Source: Coprinellus micaceus (taxonomy: Eukaryota; Basidiomycota; Agaricomycetes; Agaricales; Psathyrellaceae). Taken from it: a stretch of DNA of 64,000 nucleotides. The notes under the pieces were generated by a model. That model was not told where the DNA came from. It did not search any database and was given only the letters and a program-made list of their open reading frames with translations. The position numbers and the translations under genes are program-made. Position 1 is the first letter of the stretch. Each line of letters starts with the position of its first letter. Shown here in pieces: positions 10,944 to 23,404 of this stretch. The stretch spans positions 620,001-684,000 of the forward strand of contig OX596335.1 of assembly GCA_951394405.1 (NCBI GenBank), in the 5' to 3' direction.

Positions 10944-12580
10944 ATCGGCGGGCTTACACATAACGGCCTACTGGCGTAAGGTTCGTAATTGTTGCGAATG
11001 GCTCTGCGAGGGTGGAGATCAACACAGCCGAGTGGGGGGATGTGAGGTAGCGAGAAGTGCGTCGTCGCAAGATAGTACGGGCCAGGGCCCGAGCCGGAAG
11101 AGAGTCGTAGGAGGGGAAAGACGACGATGGCTCGGGGTATCCCCTCCGATGTACAGGCTATGCACATATTGGCTCTTGAGTTGCTCCTCTTTCGCGCCTT
11201 CCCCACGCTCCAGCCGTCCATAGAGAGCTTACTAGGAGATGGCGGACACTTGAATATCCGTATAGATTCTCCTGTAGGGCCAAGGGTGATATTGTTATCG
11301 AATCATACAACTCTCGCTCCAAGCGATTATTGCGGAGTTGGGTGCTTCGGCAGGCCCTATTAATAAATCGTGTTGTGAGCATTGGGGGTCGGAGCTGCGA
11401 TGTGTGGCGGCCCTCATCTGTACCTTACATTTTATCTGGTACCCTCTTATCCTCGCCGTTCGTCCATCCCCCACTCATACGCCCAGATCTGCTTTCGTCA
11501 ATATAATATTCCTCCATGCGCCTCACATCCGGCGGCGTAGGCTCGATATATTAGGTGTCGAGCCCTGCACCAACGCTTCCCTCCCGGAGTAAAGGAATGT
11601 TGTCGATGAATACTCCGGCACAGGTCGTCCAAGTGCGTCGTGTCTTGGGATCGAAGAATTTCAAAGTGGGCGTATGGGCCGTGCATGGGGAGGGCGGGTT
11701 GGAAGTACGCCCGACAGCGTCGACCGTCCCTCCGCATGCTTAGCTACCGCCTTTTCGGCTCTGGTCATCGTGAATTTCAGACCCCAGGTCATCGCCGCAT
11801 CCCAACGGCCTTCGCGTCCTTCGAGTCTCGATATCCTAGTTTCCAACAACCAACGGCTGCGGCCAACACCCTTAGGTTGGTAGGAGGCTCGCTTGCGATC
11901 GAGCGTTTCCGGGCGTCATGCCCATGGTAGGAGCTCGTAGGAGAGGAAGGTCGACGATGGCCTCGAATGCTTAAATCCCCTACGCCCGGTTTCCCGACCG
12001 TTCATCTGGGACATTGAGCGTTCCTGGAGTTGGGGCGGGCGTATTTTGGAGAGAGAAAATGGGAAGATAGATGCATGGCGTCTAGGGACCCAGTGAGCCT
12101 GAAGAAAAAATACATCAGAGCCAAGTCTTCGTAAGTATGGTGTAAAGCTAGACATACTTTCGTCGACTCCCTTCGCTGTCTCACCGTCTCGAGCTGCCCT
12201 TCCTCCGCGACTTCGCCGCGCTGGGAGTCTCGATCGAGTTCGAGCTGATAGTACTGGCTGGGCCGCCGATCTCGAAAGACCCATCGGATATCGATGGACC
12301 GGTGGGTGCGAATAAAGTTGAACGTATGTCCTGAATAACGTTGTGAGCATTATGAATCGGGGATGCGACGCGCAATTACATTCAGACTGCCCCAACCCAC
12401 TGCTTTCTATTCATACACCCACCCAGATCAGGCTCCTCCCTCAATATAATACCATCCCACCTCGCTCGAGGTTCGCGCCTGACGCCAATATGTAGCTCGG
12501 TATCCTGCCCAGCACCAACATTCGCGTCCTTCGTTCGCCTCCAGCAACTCAGACGCCGCCTTTTGGACGCGTATTTCATG
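10944..12580 (-). other. unassigned; coding-like remnants on the minus strand
   Basis: Minus-strand pieces read like protein but do not join into one gene: GRWDAAMTWGLKFTMTRAEK (about 11.8 kb), FIDNIPLLREGSVGAGLDT and PPDVRRMEEYYIDESRSGRM (about 11.6-11.5 kb, one stop between them), the latter followed by a good donor, GTAAGG. A related, more diverged stretch of about 110 bp lies at 12408-12525 (VGAGQDTELHIG), so this too is duplicated. I do not recognise the protein. The region may hold one decaying gene and a partial copy. Confidence 0.3.
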
Positions 12581-12597
12581 CATTTCGGATTCCAGCT

Positions 12598-13155
12598 TTA
12601 TTCCAGCTCGTTGACATCATCCCAAAGAATCGGCATCGTGAGCGACTCAGACTTGCTAACCTGGATTCCCGACAACCCAAGAGCCGTGTCCGATGGGGTT
12701 GGTTGGCTGGGGGGCTCCGCGATTACGCGTTTCCAAGGACATTGACTACGACGAAGCCTCGAATGAGCTTGAGGACCGCATTCCCATTGCTCTGCAGTTC
12801 CGGGTTTTGTTGAGGTGGTGCGAGGCTGATGACCGAGAGAAGGGAGGGAGCCGATGGAGGCAGCGAACAGTGTACAGAGATGAGCAAACCGGAAAGGTGG
12901 GGAGATAATGGTGGAGATGAGACCCGCCGAGCGAGGGCCAATGAATGGGCCTCGCGGGGCATGGCGGAGAGTGAGGGGCATGGCGGTTGGCCCAGACAAT
13001 GGTGAAAATATCCAATTGGCGGACGGTGAGAGTTGCTGGGTCGCGTCGGAAGATGACGTGGCTTGCCCAAGCAGGACAAGGTGTGAAGATACACGGTTCG
13101 TCGTGGTTGATGTCGTGAATTTGAAGGCGGGGCCGTGACGTTCAACGGAGGTCAA
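12598..13155 (-). CDS. hypothetical protein, low support
   Basis: Open frame of 185 aa, rich in Ser, Thr and Pro, with no domain I recognise. Another minus frame is open over much of the same stretch, which weakens the case. The C-terminal part (MPILWDDVNELE) looks less random than the rest. It may be a small gene, a decayed exon, or a chance frame in GC-rich DNA. Confidence 0.2.
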   Translation of the reverse strand: MTSVERHGPAFKFTTSTTTNRVSSHLVLLGQATSSSDATQQLSPSANWIFSPLSGPTAMPLTLRHAPRGPFIGPRSAGLISTIISPPFRFAHLCTLFAASIGSLPSLGHQPRTTSTKPGTAEQWECGPQAHSRLRRSQCPWKRVIAEPPSQPTPSDTALGLSGIQVSKSESLTMPILWDDVNELE

Positions 13156-14194
13156 GGAGATGGGACTTGACGAGGTTGGAAGGAGGCACGTCAGTGGGCG
13201 GTGCGTTCGTGGCGATGACCCCTAAGAGGGTCTGCGAGGTGCAACTGGAGAGACGATGGGAGGGTGGAGAGGTTGTGGAAGGAGTGGGCATGCCGAGTTT
13301 AGTCGACCAGGGAGTGACGTTGACAGTGAGCGAGAGAGGCCTTTGGGCGCGTCGAAGGGCGTTTCCCGTTTGTGAGGCAGCTACGCGGGTGTGTGGGCGA
13401 GGGTAATGTCACTGGCGATGAGGAAGGAGACCTGTAGCGGGATGAGGCCAGTTCTCGGTGGAGATGTCAAGCGCACACACCTGAGATCGCGACGTAGCCT
13501 TTCCGACTCCTTCTTCGTTTCGTTCTCTCGTCCTCCAAATTACCTCCCTGCCCCTCCAGTCACTTTATAGCCATGCCAACCTTCCAGACCATCGGCGAAA
13601 AGACGCGGCGGTCGAACTGCTAACTCCCAAATTTGAACAGGCATTCATGGTCCATCTGGGAGACGGATTGGTGATGCACGGGGACTGAGAGAACCGCACA
13701 GACATCGAGCACTACCCTCTCCTCCTGAGCGTTGGGGAGCGGAGTGACGCGAGGATATCATGGTTTGGGACAGAAGACTTGAAACAGCCTCGAGCCCGAG
13801 TTGTCGGGGCCATGATCCCAGCATCTTATCTTATCTCCTCGCGCACAGCCACCACCCACTCACCCAACGCCTCCTCCCTTTCGACGATTCGAATGTCCCC
13901 AATTTACTCCACCCCCTCGAGCCATCTCCCTCCCTCCGTTGGCACGGCCTTGAGCGATGCTCTACACCATTATAATTGTGCTTAGTTCAACCCGGGCCTC
14001 ACAAAATCCCCTGGATGGTCGAAATGCTTGACTCGGAGCATACGTACGACCCTTTTGTGCCATATTTTGAGAGCGCTTGAAGCCGACTGAGGTCCCATAT
14101 TCATATCTAACACCACGTATTATCCCATTACGAATGTACCCATACCTGTCGAGGGGAGTCACGTAGGGACATTATTTTTGTGCAACGGTTACTG
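13156..14194. other. no gene recognised; 3' flank of gene B
   Basis: Only short frames, without family motifs. Gene B ends at 14195 on the minus strand, so its 3' UTR and terminator should lie in the last few hundred bases. Confidence 0.3.
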
Positions 14195-17100
14195 CTACGG
14201 TTCCGCACTCTCTGCACGTCTTCGACTGCCGGACTCGACACTCTCTTCATCACCACCCTCACCAGCGTAGTTGCTAGATGCCCCCTGATGGGGGAGTAAT
14301 TCAGCCAGTATATCATCCAGCTCAGCCTCGGCGCTCCTTGAACTAGCGGATTCCTCCATGCTACTTCGACGGGCCAATGCAGAAAACATGTTATCCAGCG
14401 CAGCCCCAATCACCCTTGTTCCAACATATTCCGCCGCCTCGTGTTGACGATACAACCGGGAAAACACCACACCCTTCATCGCCATCTCCAATGTTCGCCC
14501 CCCACTTCTCAAAGTCGCGATTTTTTGAAGAGCAGTAACACCGTTATCATCTGGAGTGAAGGTTAAGTCAGTAAACGATAAGAAAAACGAAGGGCACACC
14601 TTCAGTGTTGGGATCAGCATGGTGGTTGAGAAGGATCCGTATAGCATCGATGCGCCCAAGATCGCACGCTCTATGTAGCGGCGTTCCGTGCTCCCCGCCT
14701 GAAGCCAGGCACAGTTACTAAGGGCTGAACATTGTGAACTAACTGTAACGCACTCTTAACATTGGGGTCAGCGCCCTTCTCCAGAAGGGGCCCGAGAATG
14801 GCAACCGAGCTTGCGCTGCACGCAGCCCGAAGTGGTGATCCATACTTGCCGCCTGAAGCAAGGGTTTAGACATTGGGCAAAACCTTGTAGTCAGAATCTA
14901 CCTCACCCTGAAGATTGGGGTCGGCGCCGCCCTCGAGGAGGACCCGGACAACGTCAAGTGAATTGTTGGAGCAGGCTGGTTGAAGCGACGATCCGTATTT
15001 GCCACCACCTAGAGCCATATCTTAGGATACCAACGCAATCCAGTGATCATATCGGACCTACCCGGAAGGTTCGGGTCGGCGCCGTGCTTGAGAAGGGATC
15101 TGACAACCTCGACCGAATCGTCGTGTTTAGAGGAGCAAGCTGCTTCAAGTGCGAGCCCATTTTCACCGCCTGAAATGAGCGATTAGATGCCATCAACATG
15201 ATTAGTTCAAATTGAGCATACCCTGGAAGTTAGGATCGGCACCGTTCTCGAGTAGAAGGTTGACAACGCCGAGATGGCCCCGTGTACATGCTTGCTGAAG
15301 CGGCGAGCTATAGTCATCTGAAACGAGATTTTAGTGCCAATCAGTGGGGCGATCTTGTCCAGCCTACTCTGAATGTTAGGGTCAGCACCCTTCTCAAGGA
15401 GGAGCTGGACTATTTCGAGTGGACCTCTTGCTAGAGAGCAGGTCGCTTGAAGCGAGAGTTGGGATTCGCCGACTGTAAGCCGAGGGGTTAGCCTACGCCT
15501 ACGTGATTCAGTGCTTTCACTCGGCCTACCCTGAAGATTGGGGTCGGCTCCATGGTCTAGAAGCACCCTGACAATGCCGACTGACCCTTTGGAACAGGCT
15601 ACTCGAAGAGGCGATCCGGATGTGTCACCGAAAGTGTCAGGTGAATACAAAAGCTACAAAAGCTCTAGTGATGAAAGGGGTTCGACGTACCGTCAAGGTT
15701 TGGGTTGGCACCCTTCTCCAGGAGGAACTTGACTATGTCAGAGTCGTGCTCGCTCTCACAGGCAGAGTGAAGGGCCGATTTGTTTCTTGCATTATCTAGA
15801 CAACCGTCAACGCTGCCACACCATACTGGGGAAACTGCGGGCGCACCTGTAAAGGGCACATTGGGCCTAGCGTCCGCATTAACGGGACCATATAACACGC
15901 CAGTTTCCGCAGTCACTCGCCAACTCGAGTGCAGTCCGACCATCTGGTTGTGAAAACACTCTCGGTACTCGAAGGTGAACCAGAATGAGGGGGCATACCC
16001 ATGAATACAACATTGGTATCAGCTCCCAACTTAACAAGGGCTTCGGCAATATCCCAGTTGCGCTGAACGGAGGCTACCTCGAGCGCGGTCTCGCCGGCTG
16101 TGGTCGTAAGGGTCCACAGTATTTGAATGTCAAGACTTATGGGATGAGACTTGCCTTCATTTGTAGCGTTGATGTTGGCTTTCGCGCGGAGAAGCGACTC
16201 TAGTGTTTCCCAGTCCTCCTCGAAGGCGGATACCTCCACACAGGTTCGGCCATCTATATTCGAATCAGTCAGGATGTCCCCGTAGCGCGAGACGATGAGA
16301 TTGCTTGCCATGGAACAATACATTAATATCAGCCCCCCGAGGCGTTGCATTGGCGAGCTCATCAACAGCGTTTGGGCGTCCCTTCAAAGTTGCGACCTCA
16401 AGCGCCGTCCAGCCATCTAGGTTCAAAGGTATTCTCAGCTCACTGGCCAAAACAAGGAACCGTCGTACAGCATACCTGAAAGCGATTCCGGTCAGCAGTT
16501 GCACGGGCTTGTGTTACTAGAGTGAATCATTTCACGCCTTCAGTCTGAACGTTGGGATCTGCACCCTTGCTGAGCAAGTAAAGGATGGCCCCAACATCCT
16601 TCGTCAGAATCGCCCCCTTCCAAGCAGCCGTCAGCTCGTGTTGTCCGATTTGCTGTTCCTGCCGCCGGAGCGGCCGAGCGAGTATCATGTCTACGATATC
16701 TCGCAGCGGCATAAAAACAAGAACCATCGCGAGGATCTGTCCGAACCCCCACTGAGTTTCTTCATTGTCCTCGCTCTGGGGGTCCTTGTTGCGCATCAGC
16801 GTGAGCTCGATGTCCGCAATGAAGACGATATTGATTGCGAATAGCAGGGCCAAGCCAACGCCGATGGGGAACACGGGCGAACCCATGGCCGTTCGGTACG
16901 CCCGAGCGATTCGAGCATGAATCGACGATAGAGCAGTGACGGGCGCCATTGTGGTTGTTGGTGGTACCATCTTGGCCCGCCGTGCGTGGTGCCAAAGGTA
17001 GAGCCCGAGAAAAGCGGCCATAGGGAGAAGGAGGTTGAAACCAGGAAGGAGAAAGAGGCTGTAAATCGTCAGGGAGATGACGCGCAGTGGGTTCGACCCG

Positions 17101-17931
17101 AAAGGCACGCGGGCACCGACAATCGCAAGGTGCGCAAAGTCCACTGCGCAGCTGGCGTCGGAGATGCCAAAGGACCGGGGGTTGCTCCATAGCCAAATTC
17201 CGAGGGCCGCCATGAGCGTGAGGTGGAGGGACCCCAAGAGGAGGGCGATCCGCCGGAAGAGGATTTTTACCCCGCCTTTTCCGTCTGTGAACGATACCTG
17301 GTGGTCGGAGACAGTATGGTTGGACATGAGTTTGCGTGACGCACCTTTCCTTTCCATGAGGTACGTCTCAGCGGCTGCACCGCCCACAGCCAAGTCGGCT
17401 TCCGCTCGCTCATGATCATCACTCACTGCATGAGGATCGATGGTCGTAGCTTGAGGAGCGGCAATTGTAGCTTGAGACACCAGCGTTAGAAGAGCAGTTA
17501 AATATATGGGATGGATTGTTCTCACCAGCCGGGAGAGTAAAGAGCAATTTGGTCCGATTCTTGATGTGCTTGATCCACGAGGACCACCGGGGCGCGACTT
17601 GTGGCTTGACTCCTTGGCTCTTGTAGTGGACGTATAGTAGGAAGTAGACGAAGGCATTGGTATTGTTCATCCATGAGAGGCTGAGGACAATGGTGGTGTG
17701 GTAGTTCGTCAAGCCCAGGGTCAAGGCCTGGACGACGCATGAGATGAGAATAGCAAAAGCGAGCACCAGGTTGGTCGTTGATTGCGTCTCCGCGGACTCC
17801 AGCTCGTAATCGGTGACTTCCCAGTCCCAGATCGTCCAGACGGCGGGGAAGAAGCACAAGAGGTTCTGGAGGTAGATGGCGATGCGGACCCCGATCCCCG
17901 AGATGTCGGGGTTGGAAGGTACGAGGCACAT
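14195..17931 (-). CDS. membrane-ankyrin protein B, damaged in two ankyrin exons
   Basis: Closest to gene F: exon 1 (17931-17526, 406 nt), exon 3 (17284-16538, 747 nt), exon 4 (16416-16309, 108 nt) and exons 5 and 6 have the same lengths. It starts MCLVPSNPDISGIGVR, carries the family motifs (GIWLWSNPRSFG, SCAVD, WGFGQIL), then one ankyrin repeat per exon and an acidic C-terminal tail ending ...RRRAESAEP. Two exons look broken. Exon 7 (15943-15847) is 97 nt where F has 99, giving a frameshift and TAA. Exon 9 (near 15.6 kb) has no AG acceptor that avoids a stop. Because every ankyrin exon is phase 1 at both ends, skipping these two would restore the frame, so I cannot say whether this is a pseudogene. 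Exons 3, 4 and 5 are each followed by a GC donor. Confidence 0.65.
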
Positions 17932-18542
17932 CTCTGCGTCCAGCAGGAAGGCTCAGGAAGAGATGTGATAAGGCGGTTATGGGAAAACGCAAGGTATATG
18001 TACTTGGATGATGTACAACACGCTGCGCTTCCTTTGGCTATGTGGGCACTCCTCGTGTCACTCTGGGGAGCGAAGGGCGGCGACAATGAACTGTTCATTA
18101 GAAATTGTCGAAGTCGGGGCTGTGAAAACTAAACGGTCAGTGGGGGTAACCAGGATAGAGGGACGAATGACCCACCGAAACCAAGTCCTACGCGTTAAGG
18201 CCGCCCACTGTTCCGCGAGAAGAACAGAGCAAAGGATGTGCTAGTGAATGACTGGGAACTTCCGGAGGAGTAGGCCGAACAACTGGTCTGAGTGTTTGTA
18301 TGTATGGGCGTGCAATGTTCAGAATGCTTCGAAAGAATTGAAGCAGTGAACCAGAAGGCGACAAAAGGGTAGATGGCCCCGAGCAGTAGAAGGCGCTTGG
18401 TGAATTAGACGATTTGACAGGAAATTCAGTCGATGCAGCGAATGAGCGCACCGGCCTCCCCACGCAATCGCAAACGGCATTGGGGTCATCAGCATATTGT
18501 ATTATTTTTCTTCACCCACTTGCATCGTCGAGTGTCTACCCT
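17932..18542. other. spacer between the dehydrogenase and gene B
   Basis: Holds the presumed promoter of gene B and the 3' end of the dehydrogenase gene, both on the minus strand. No gene of its own seen. The equivalent spacer before gene F (about 45.4-46.1 kb) has similar length. Confidence 0.4.
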
Positions 18543-19644
18543 TCAATCGTACACCCTGATTGGCTTTCCATCCAGATACGCCAGGACGTTCTCCACCGTC
18601 TGCTCGTAGAACACCTTGTAGTTCGAGTCGCTCACATACGCCGAATGTGGCGTCAACGTGACATTCTTCAAATTCCTCAACTCATGGTCCAGTGGCAACG
18701 GCTCGATGTCGTACACGTCCAGCCCAGCTCCGGCGATCCTCCCCTCTCGCAAAACTTGAAGCAAAGCGGCTTCTTCGACGAGAGGCCCGCGGGAGGTGTT
18801 GATGAGGTGCGCGTGAGCGGGGAGGAGGAGGAGGTCGGAGAGTTTCAATATATGGTGCGTAGATGGTGCATGGACGAGGTGGATCGATAGGATATCCGAC
18901 TGCTTCAACAGCTCATCCTTCGTCGCCACAAACTCGACACCCGCCTTCTCCGCCCGTTCCTTCGTCAGGTTCGGACTCCACCCGATGACCCTCATCCCAA
19001 ACGCCTTCGCGACAGCGGCCACCTGCGATCCGAGCCTCCCTACGCCCAGCAGTCCAAGGGTGCGCCCAGCAAGGGCAATGGGGACGCTCGTCTGCCATTG
19101 AGGGTTTCCGGCTTTCATGTGCGCGTCCTCGAGCACGATTTGGCGTACAGAAGCGAGGATGAGAGCCCAGATGTGGTCGAGAACGGCGTCGCCGCCACCG
19201 CCCGTTCCTGAGACGATGACTCCCCGGGTGCGGGCAAACAGGGTGTCGATGCCCCTATTGTAGATGCCTGTGGATGCGATGAATCTGGTGGAGTGAAGTC
19301 AGTGGGTTGGATCTTGGTTGAAGGCACAAGTGTACGAACTTGAGGTTTGGGAGTCTTTCCAATACTCCTTTGGTAAATTTCGTCCGCTCCCTCATTGCGC
19401 ATATGAGTTCGTACGGTTCTAACCTCTCCGCTATCGCGTCTTGGTCGTGCAGCGTGTCGCGATACACGTCGATCGCCCCCACCCTTTCCTTCACGGCATC
19501 CCAATTGGCCAACGAGAGAGAGACTCCTTGATAGTCATCAAGAATCGCCAGCTTAGGTTTCGAGGTCGTAGAGGAGGTCATCGTCCGGCTAGATGTTGGA
19601 GTCGATTTGAAGACGAGGGAGCGACGAGTGAGGGGCCTTATCAA
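18543..19644 (-). CDS. D-isomer-specific 2-hydroxyacid dehydrogenase
   Basis: NAD-dependent oxidoreductase of the D-2-hydroxyacid dehydrogenase family (relatives of phosphoglycerate and glyoxylate/hydroxypyruvate reductases); the substrate cannot be told from sequence. Exon 1 (19644-19340) and exon 2 (19284-18543) join across a 55-nt intron to give 348 aa. The N-terminus has the fungal LAILDDYQGV phrase. The Rossmann motif is GLLGVGRLGS (G-x-G-x-x-G). The family's catalytic Arg, Glu and His are visible in NTSRGPLV, DVYDIEPLP and TPHSAY. Residues 1-21 are basic and hydroxylated and could be a mitochondrial presequence; a second Met at 22 (MTSSTTSKP) would give a cytosolic form. Length is normal for the family and no lesion is seen. 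A decayed copy sits upstream of gene F. Confidence 0.9.
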
Positions 19645-20559
19645 GATGAACGACGGTCCAAAGAAGCATTGAAGGCCCGTAGGCCAACGTGGGACCTACC
19701 TAAAGATAGCTGGACGATTAGGACTATCCCCGATGGCGTCATCCCTTCCCGAGTTGGTTGCATTCTGGAAGGCGAAGCGTTGAGTTGACCGTAAGCGCCC
19801 GTCCAAGCCCCGCTTGAGCCCCTGATCCAAACACGACCACAACAGTACGCGGTCCGTGCGCACGTCAATTCGTATATAGGGACGTCTCAACCCATTTTTG
19901 ATCCCCATCTCTTGTGCTCGGGCATGTGCTGTTGCCGGTGAGGTTTCTACCGAGGCGCAGCTTTTTGCTGATTGCAAATTACACATCCGAACTCGTCTCT
20001 TAGCTTCGGCTCTGAGCAATTTTTGGAAAAAATCTCACCTCGTATTCTACTTTTCTCGGGTTTCGTGACGCTCCTATAGTGTTGAGCTGAAGACCTTGGA
20101 GAGGGCGACGTGAACAGCTTAGTGTATTGTAGCCAGTGCCAATACAATCCATTTGCTTCCCAAACCTTGGTGTGATCTTCTATTGAGCATTATCTATCAA
20201 TTCCTTGGAAGGTACGACGAGAAGGTGAATGACGCATCAACCAACTAATCGACCCACTCGAGGTATTTATGTTTTTCGAAGATATGCGAGATACTCCCGC
20301 TTAGAAGCCCAGAGGGGGTTGGTCGAGACTCGAACTGGATGTCCCTCGCATGGGGGAAGGGGAAATCACATCACTCAAATAAGCGCCCAACTACTCGAAC
20401 CGGAACCATCTCCGCGTTTGCGAGGCAAGTTGTCCATGTTCACGGCCTCAACCTGGCCCACGGTTGCACTCCTCGCTTTTCACTTCTGGCACCACAATCG
20501 ATTTGAACTCGCGAAAAAACAATCGAAGACGATTATATGACTCCGACCAAGGCCGTTCC
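19645..20559. other. no gene recognised; upstream of the dehydrogenase
   Basis: Contains the presumed dehydrogenase promoter, but only short unrecognised frames. Around 20.32 and 20.40 kb there are TCGAACC-like strings that resemble tRNA fragments, but no cloverleaf forms. Confidence 0.3.
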
Positions 20560-20830
20560 AAGCGCTCCAGATGCCGGAAGGTCCATCACCTAGCGGAGGC
20601 CACGGCTGGTGGATTTATGCACCTCTTTGCCCCCAGTTGTCAGCCTTCGTCCCTCCTGCTCAGTGCTAGCTGACAACCTCATCTTCATCATGGATATCGA
20701 GCTCACTTTGAGGAATGCCCCAACCTCCAGGCCGACGGCGAGGAAGCGCTGGTCTGGTTTGGCCGAAAATATCCTTATGAACGATTCGTTGAGAAGGCTC
20801 TCCACAGGTTATACCTGACCCCAGATCTTT
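20560..20830 (+). pseudogene. relic of a membrane-ankyrin gene
   Basis: The frame containing FIMDIELTLRNAPTS matches the FIVDIELTL segment of genes A, B, E and F, and the next bases (GAGGAAGCGCTGGTCTGG...) still track gene E's codons for EEAEWGFGQ with indels. Nothing else of the gene is recognisable, so this is a short, strongly decayed fragment. Confidence 0.55.
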
Positions 20831-21039
20831 GATGAGCAGGCGGGGTCTTGAAAAAATAGTGCAGGGCTTTTCGGTTTGGGCGATATTTTCAAAGGCGAGT
20901 AGAAAAATAGCCTTGACCTTTCTAATAGCTATAAAATCAAGAAGATGAGGTTCGTGGTTAACGAGAACGGCAGCGAGTTGGGCGAGCCGCCCAAGCATGA
21001 CTAAGCGTTGGGCATTAAACCCCGCTCAGCGATCGCCAC

Positions 21040-22340
21040 AACTCCCCATCTCTTCCTCCCTTCCACCACCATCCCCCGCGCCAGACGTCCCCCACCGATG
21101 CGGCCTCTCACATGCAAATATACCTGATTAGAATGAGGGGGGGCAGGGCCGTCGGCCTCTTCTCTTGGGACGGTATCGCTCGGCTGTGAAGCTCCAATCA
21201 CCAACGGGTTTCGTCGTGGTCTCCTGGGTGCTCGTGAATGTCGCGAAGTAGATCCGACTAGCCCTCTCCTTACTCCAGCCATCCATAGTGCAAAGCGTCC
21301 CTCGTCGATGCGGCCTCTCGCATGCGAAGATACCCGATTAGAATGAGGTGAGACAGGGCCGTCGGTCTCTTCCTCTTGGGACGGTATCGCTACGCTGTGA
21401 AGCTCCAATCCCCGGTGTTCGTCGCGTTCTCCTGGATGTTCTCCATTGGGCGGGGTCGATAAAATCGGTGAGTCGATCCTCCCTCATCTCTATTTCCCTC
21501 CTCTTCGTTTCTGCCTAGAGCCACGACGCCAGACGCCGCCAGACGCTCCTTGGCGATGTGGCCTCTCACCGATTAGGGTGCCCGATTATGAGTGGGAAGA
21601 GACAGGGCTGTCTGTCTCCTCTCTTGGGACGGCACCCTTATTCCGTGAAGCTCCAATCTCGGGGCTCCGTCTCACCCTACTGGATACCCATCACTGGGTG
21701 TGGTCGCCGACTTGGGGCATGTTCCTTCAACTATTCTACTTCCTTTTTTCTTCATCCACCACCGACCATAGCGTTAGACGTTCCCCATTGATGCAGCCCC
21801 TCGCATGCTGAGATGCCCGATTAGGAATGGGGAGAGGCAGGGCCGTCGGCCTCTCTCTTTGGGAAGGCATCTCTACTCTGTGAAGCTCCAATCGTGGGGA
21901 ACCGTCTTGCTCTCCAGGTGTAGTCGCTTTATTTCTTTAGCCCCCTTCTCCCTATTTCTCCACCACCAATTACGACGCTAGACGTCCCTTCACGACGACG
22001 GCCCCTCGCATACGCAAATGCCTGATTAGAATGGGGAGAGACAGGGCTATCGGTCTCTTCCCTTGGGACGGCATCTAAACGTTGTGACGCCTCAGTCTGC
22101 GGGCTCCCCCTCGTTTTTCTAGGTGGCTATCACTGCGCTTGGTAGTGACTAACCTCAAGCCGCTGCCACTTTCTTTCTTCTGATCTTTACTTATATGCCT
22201 CCCACTGTCCCTAACTGATGCGGGCTCTTTCATACGGGGACGCAGGGTCAATGAGAAGAACCAGGGCCTTCGGGTTGATCTTTTGTCCTGTGATGATGTC
22301 CCTATGCTGCAAGGATCCGACCTTCTGGTTCTGCCTCGCT
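21040..22340. repeat. six degenerate tandem units of about 210-240 bp
   Basis: A core consisting of GATGCGGCCTCTCGCATG, CCCGATTAGAATG, CAGGGCCGTCGGCCTCT, CTTGGGACGG and GTGAAGCTCCAATC recurs, altered, starting near 21097, 21313, 21555, 21790, 22000 and 22216 (spacings about 216, 242, 235, 210, 216). Conservation falls towards the last unit. The first two units are open on the minus strand (21408-21001) but later ones are interrupted, so I do not call a gene. Confidence 0.75.
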
Positions 22341-23404
22341 TTCCTGGTTGTTCAGGACCCGGCGTAGCGTAAGAGATTTACACATGGCTCGCCTATACGT
22401 TCCGCTCCCCCTTGCCTTTGCTGCAGCCAGCATCTGTGCATTGCGGTTCTCTTCGTGACCTGGAGTGACATGTCCTCTCACCCTGGAGAAGACTGAACTT
22501 GAAGGTAACTCTGCCATCGTTGAGGCCGCAGCATTTATTTCGGTTACAGGCGGCGCGCCACTAGTAAGAAAGGGTCAGATATCCCAACGGAAGGCCAAAC
22601 CGAAATCCGCGCAGTCCAGGTCTGTGTCCGGTGAAACGACGTCACCGATATTTTCCGCGGAGGCAGCTGTAAATAAAGAGTCGAGGATCACGTCAAAGGA
22701 AAAAGGAATGCGACGGTAGCGCGCAAGACGGGTGGATGCCAGGCCGAGTATATCAGTCTACATACCGCAGCGCTAGTATTGGAAGGGGGCTCTGATGGTT
22801 TCAAGGGCGCGGATGAACGCCAACTTTGGAATATCGTGGATCATAGTCTAGCCCGGCCACATGAGCGTCACTAGCTACTCGTTTCTTCTTCTTTGATGTT
22901 CTTTCATCTTTGGTACTGGCCCCACTCTATTTGAGTGGATCTCCGGTGGGATATGCTTAGGAATAGTTCGGATCCATGAATGGGAGCTGAAATACGAAGA
23001 CTTCAAATTTGGAAGTGCCAACTTTTGTGAACCTCCTTGGTTTCCCCCTGTTATTCCCTTATCGAAGTCGTTCGATCACTCCACCCTCTGCTCAATGCAT
23101 AAAGCGACGCCCCCATGAAATGGCTGTTCCCAAACGCGTTCTCTCGGTTTATTCAAGGAACGTAAATTTAAGCGCCCGTGACGTCATCATGCCTACGCCT
23201 TCGGGCGCTTCAAAGGTTGCATGAAGTCCAAGGGCACGTTGTCCTTCCCCGCTTTACCCGATCGCTCGTGCGAGTGGAAACCAATACTGGGTTGGAAGTA
23301 CGAAATGAGCGCGATGCGTGGCTAGTCTAGGTCCCCACCGCCTAGTCGCATAGCCCCGCTGTAAGTAAGTGGTTCAGAAAGCAGTAAAAGTCAAAGAGTG
23401 AGTA
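22341..23404. other. no gene recognised
   Basis: Only a few short frames without recognisable content between the tandem repeat and the TIR element. Confidence 0.35.

Noticed and set aside
11470..11600. Dehydrogenase relic because of GAGLDT..YIEP
   Set aside because: Resembles GAGLDVYDIEP of the 2-hydroxyacid dehydrogenase only over a few residues; flanking sequence does not match, so chance is more likely.
20300..20410. tRNA-like strings with TCGAACC
   Set aside because: T-stem does not pair and no acceptor stem can be formed.
20666..20998. 110-aa minus-strand frame
   Set aside because: It lies antisense to the membrane-ankyrin relic and has no recognisable motif.
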